Part shown: one piece after another, positions 5,902-6,781 of the stretch
Position numbering within the stretch: the stretch's first letter is position 1
Layout of the letters: the number at the start of each line of letters is the position of its first letter
Notes under the pieces: model-generated
What the model saw: only the letters and a program-made list of their open reading frames with translations
The model's database searches: none
What the model was told of the DNA's origin: nothing
Made by a program: the position numbers and the translations under genes
DNA from: Candidatus Babelota bacterium
GTDB taxonomy: Bacteria > Babelota > Babeliae > Babelales > Vermiphilaceae
NCBI GenBank assembly: GCA_013213985.1
Contig: JABSSP010000166.1
Coordinates: 1-6,781 of the forward strand
Length of the DNA stretch: 6,781 nucleotides
Direction: 5' to 3'

Positions 5902-5942
5902 AGTCCCAAAACCAAATCTATGAGTGTCACCTTTAAGGGACT
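5902..5942. other. Inverted repeat at the 5' breakpoint of the rsmE remnant
   Basis: AGTCCC (5902-5907) and GGGACT (5937-5942) are inverted copies 29 nt apart. They flank the stretch between the exported-protein stop and the point where RsmE similarity begins. Next to it, GGTTCGAATC (5892-5901) looks like a tRNA T-loop, but the adjoining bases do not pair as a T-stem. The repeat could be a weak hairpin or a scar of the rearrangement that removed the rsmE 5' part. Confidence 0.3.
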
Positions 5943-6312
5943 ATTTATGCTTGTTCAAAGAGGGATGATAGCGGTGATTATAACAATGACAACAAAGATT
6001 TTTTCCTGCAATGCTTTCTTTGAGATTGCTCCACTTTTCTGATACCCCATCACATAGACTAATAAAAGCTACGGCAACCGGGCTAAAAATACGACGAATG
6101 AAAACCATAAATTCTGATGGCGCTTCAACGCATTCAAGATTATCAAGACCATCATCAATGACATCTTGATCTAATTCATCAAAGGAACAATCAGTAAATA
6201 ATTCTTCACTTTCACCAAAATTGTCGTACAACTCTTGAGTTTCTTGAGCATACACCTGTGGCGTGCAACCCATTGAAATTATACAAAATGTCATCACTAA
6301 ATAACGTTTCAT
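5941..6312 (-). CDS. Small exported protein with acidic middle and Cys/His-rich C-terminus, unknown function
   Basis: I do not recognise this 123-residue protein. The N-terminus is a signal peptide: MKRY, then a hydrophobic core (about 5-15). It ends either in VYA|QE at 22|23 (signal peptidase I) or, less likely, in a poor lipobox ISMG|C at 16. The mature part is strongly acidic (about 24-64, many D/E). It then has a short hydrophobic stretch (about 68-88) and a C-terminal tail with C107, C108, H109, C110, H113, H116 and H122. Such a Cys/His cluster could bind a metal, but no named domain is visible. The ATG is preceded by AGGGA at 5 nt. It is divergent from the nine-cysteine protein across 183 nt and precedes the rsmE remnant on the same strand. 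The exported location is well supported; the function is unknown. Confidence 0.72.
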   Translation of the reverse strand: MKRYLVMTFCIISMGCTPQVYAQETQELYDNFGESEELFTDCSFDELDQDVIDDGLDNLECVEAPSEFMVFIRRIFSPVAVAFISLCDGVSEKWSNLKESIAGKNLCCHCYNHRYHPSLNKHK

Positions 6313-6338
6313 GTGTGTCCCTAAATAAAAGTACTGTT

Positions 6339-6365
6339 TTTATACTAAATTGACCTCTCTATCAA
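6339..6365 (-). promoter_or_regulatory. Candidate promoter for the exported Cys/His protein
   Basis: On the minus strand TTGATA (6360-6365) and TATAAA (6339-6344) are each 5 of 6 to consensus. They are separated by 15 nt, shorter than ideal. The start of transcription would fall about 20-25 nt before the ATG at 6312. An alternative -10, TATACT (6365-6370), has only a weak -35. Confidence 0.4.
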
Positions 6366-6408
6366 GTATATTGACTATATGACTGTGCAGCAAATGGAAC
6401 TGGTAATC

Positions 6409-6438
6409 TTGACAACCACAGGCCTATTTTGTTTCAAT
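6409..6438 (+). promoter_or_regulatory. Candidate promoter for the nine-cysteine protein
   Basis: A perfect TTGACA (6409-6414) is followed after 18 nt by TTCAAT (6433-6438), a 4 of 6 match to the -10. A short GCATG-CTTC-CATGC hairpin (6451-6464) lies in the leader between it and the ribosome binding site. The -10 is weak, so the call is tentative. Confidence 0.35.
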
Positions 6439-6495
6439 TTCGTGTAGTAAGCATGCTTCCATGCACACATTCTTTAAAAAAAAGGGGATTACTCA

Positions 6496-6781
6496 ATGAA
6501 TAAACCAGATGCGGTCAATAAGCTCATAGTCGAAGTATGCATCCTTGCTCTCGATAATTGTATTGAAAAATGCCAAGAATATATTGATAGCTGCCAAAAA
6601 TTCGCTGACAAATGCAGCACGGGCGATATGCAGGAGTGTGCAAAAGAAGTAGGAATCTGTAAAAAAAGATCTCGAGCGTGCTTGAAAGCATGCCAAGAAG
6701 CAATTATACGATCAGAAGATTACCTCTCAGAATCAACAGTCCCAGCTGTCATTGAAATGGTAGACCAAGCAGTGCAATATG
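6496..6781 (+). CDS. Cys-rich helical protein with heptad-spaced cysteines, possible copper-storage-like four-helix bundle (3' end off the window)
   Basis: The ATG at 6496 is preceded by AGGGGA (8 nt between the G-run and the start). The frame stays open for 95 codons to the window edge. Nine cysteines are visible at 15, 22, 26, 33, 40, 48, 55, 62 and 66, so gaps are 7, 4, 7, 7, 8, 7, 7 and 4. Residues 8-40 and 47-74 look helical, joined by a short STGDMQE turn. In each helix all cysteines fall on one face. No signal peptide is seen, so it should be cytoplasmic. Copper-storage (Csp) and DUF326 proteins are four-helix bundles whose cores are lined by cysteines at i+3, i+4 and i+7, and this resembles that design. 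I cannot confirm family membership: the paired CxxxCxxC motifs common there are mostly missing. It could also be a zinc/iron protein or a disulfide-stapled coiled coil. Confidence 0.8.
   Translation, partial: MNKPDAVNKLIVEVCILALDNCIEKCQEYIDSCQKFADKCSTGDMQECAKEVGICKKRSRACLKACQEAIIRSEDYLSESTVPAVIEMVDQAVQY

Noticed and set aside
5880..5915. tRNA-like GGTTCGAATC
   Set aside because: The bases on either side do not form a T-stem, and no anticodon arm or acceptor stem is present nearby.
5902..5935. Minus-strand peptide HRFGFGTDS resembling the start of an IspF-like protein
   Set aside because: Only about nine residues, no start codon, and the frame soon ends; too short to call a gene remnant.
6493..6696. 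67-codon minus-strand frame
   Set aside because: It is antisense to the Cys-rich gene, which has a good ribosome binding site and a regular cysteine pattern.

Overview
The window is AT-rich, uses TGA and TAA stops and AGGA-type ribosome binding sites, and carries standard bacterial housekeeping genes: a membrane pyrophosphatase, an amino-acid symporter, RuvX/YqgF and TsaB. It also holds a membrane-anchored ankyrin-repeat protein, a decayed rRNA methyltransferase and small Cys-rich proteins. Ankyrin repeats, gene decay, an ion-pumping pyrophosphatase and amino-acid import together suggest a host-associated or intracellular bacterium. Something like the Dependentiae (TM6/Babeliae) would fit, but that placement is an inference from gene style and is not proved here.

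Left part (1-2770): two membrane energy/transport genes lie on the minus strand. The first is the N-terminal half of hppA, which runs off the left edge. Upstream of it is a 452-residue AGCS-family (alanine/glycine:cation) symporter. The visible pyrophosphatase motifs look most like the K+-dependent, often Na+-pumping, branch, so the two could share a sodium circuit. A 14-bp palindrome containing a TATACT -10 box on each strand separates the symporter from the divergent ruvX.

Middle (2771-4531): the plus strand carries ruvX, then about 480 bases without a convincing gene, then a zinc-ribbon mini-protein that leads directly into tsaB. The gap contains two inverted copies of a REP-like hairpin, with a compensatory base change that preserves pairing in each copy. 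It also has a central hairpin, a 14-bp palindrome and a multi-hairpin leader ahead of the zinc-ribbon gene.

Right part (4532-6781): on the minus strand are a membrane-anchored ankyrin-repeat protein (convergent with tsaB, 6 nt apart), a 5'-truncated rsmE remnant and a small exported protein with a Cys/His-rich tail. Divergent from the last, on the plus strand and cut by the right edge, is a helical protein with nine cysteines spaced mostly 7 or 4 residues apart. That spacing recalls Cys-lined four-helix bundles such as copper-storage proteins. This divergent pair is the most interesting candidate for an undescribed system, possibly metal or thiol handling. No tRNA, rRNA, CRISPR array, transposase or strong intrinsic terminator was found.
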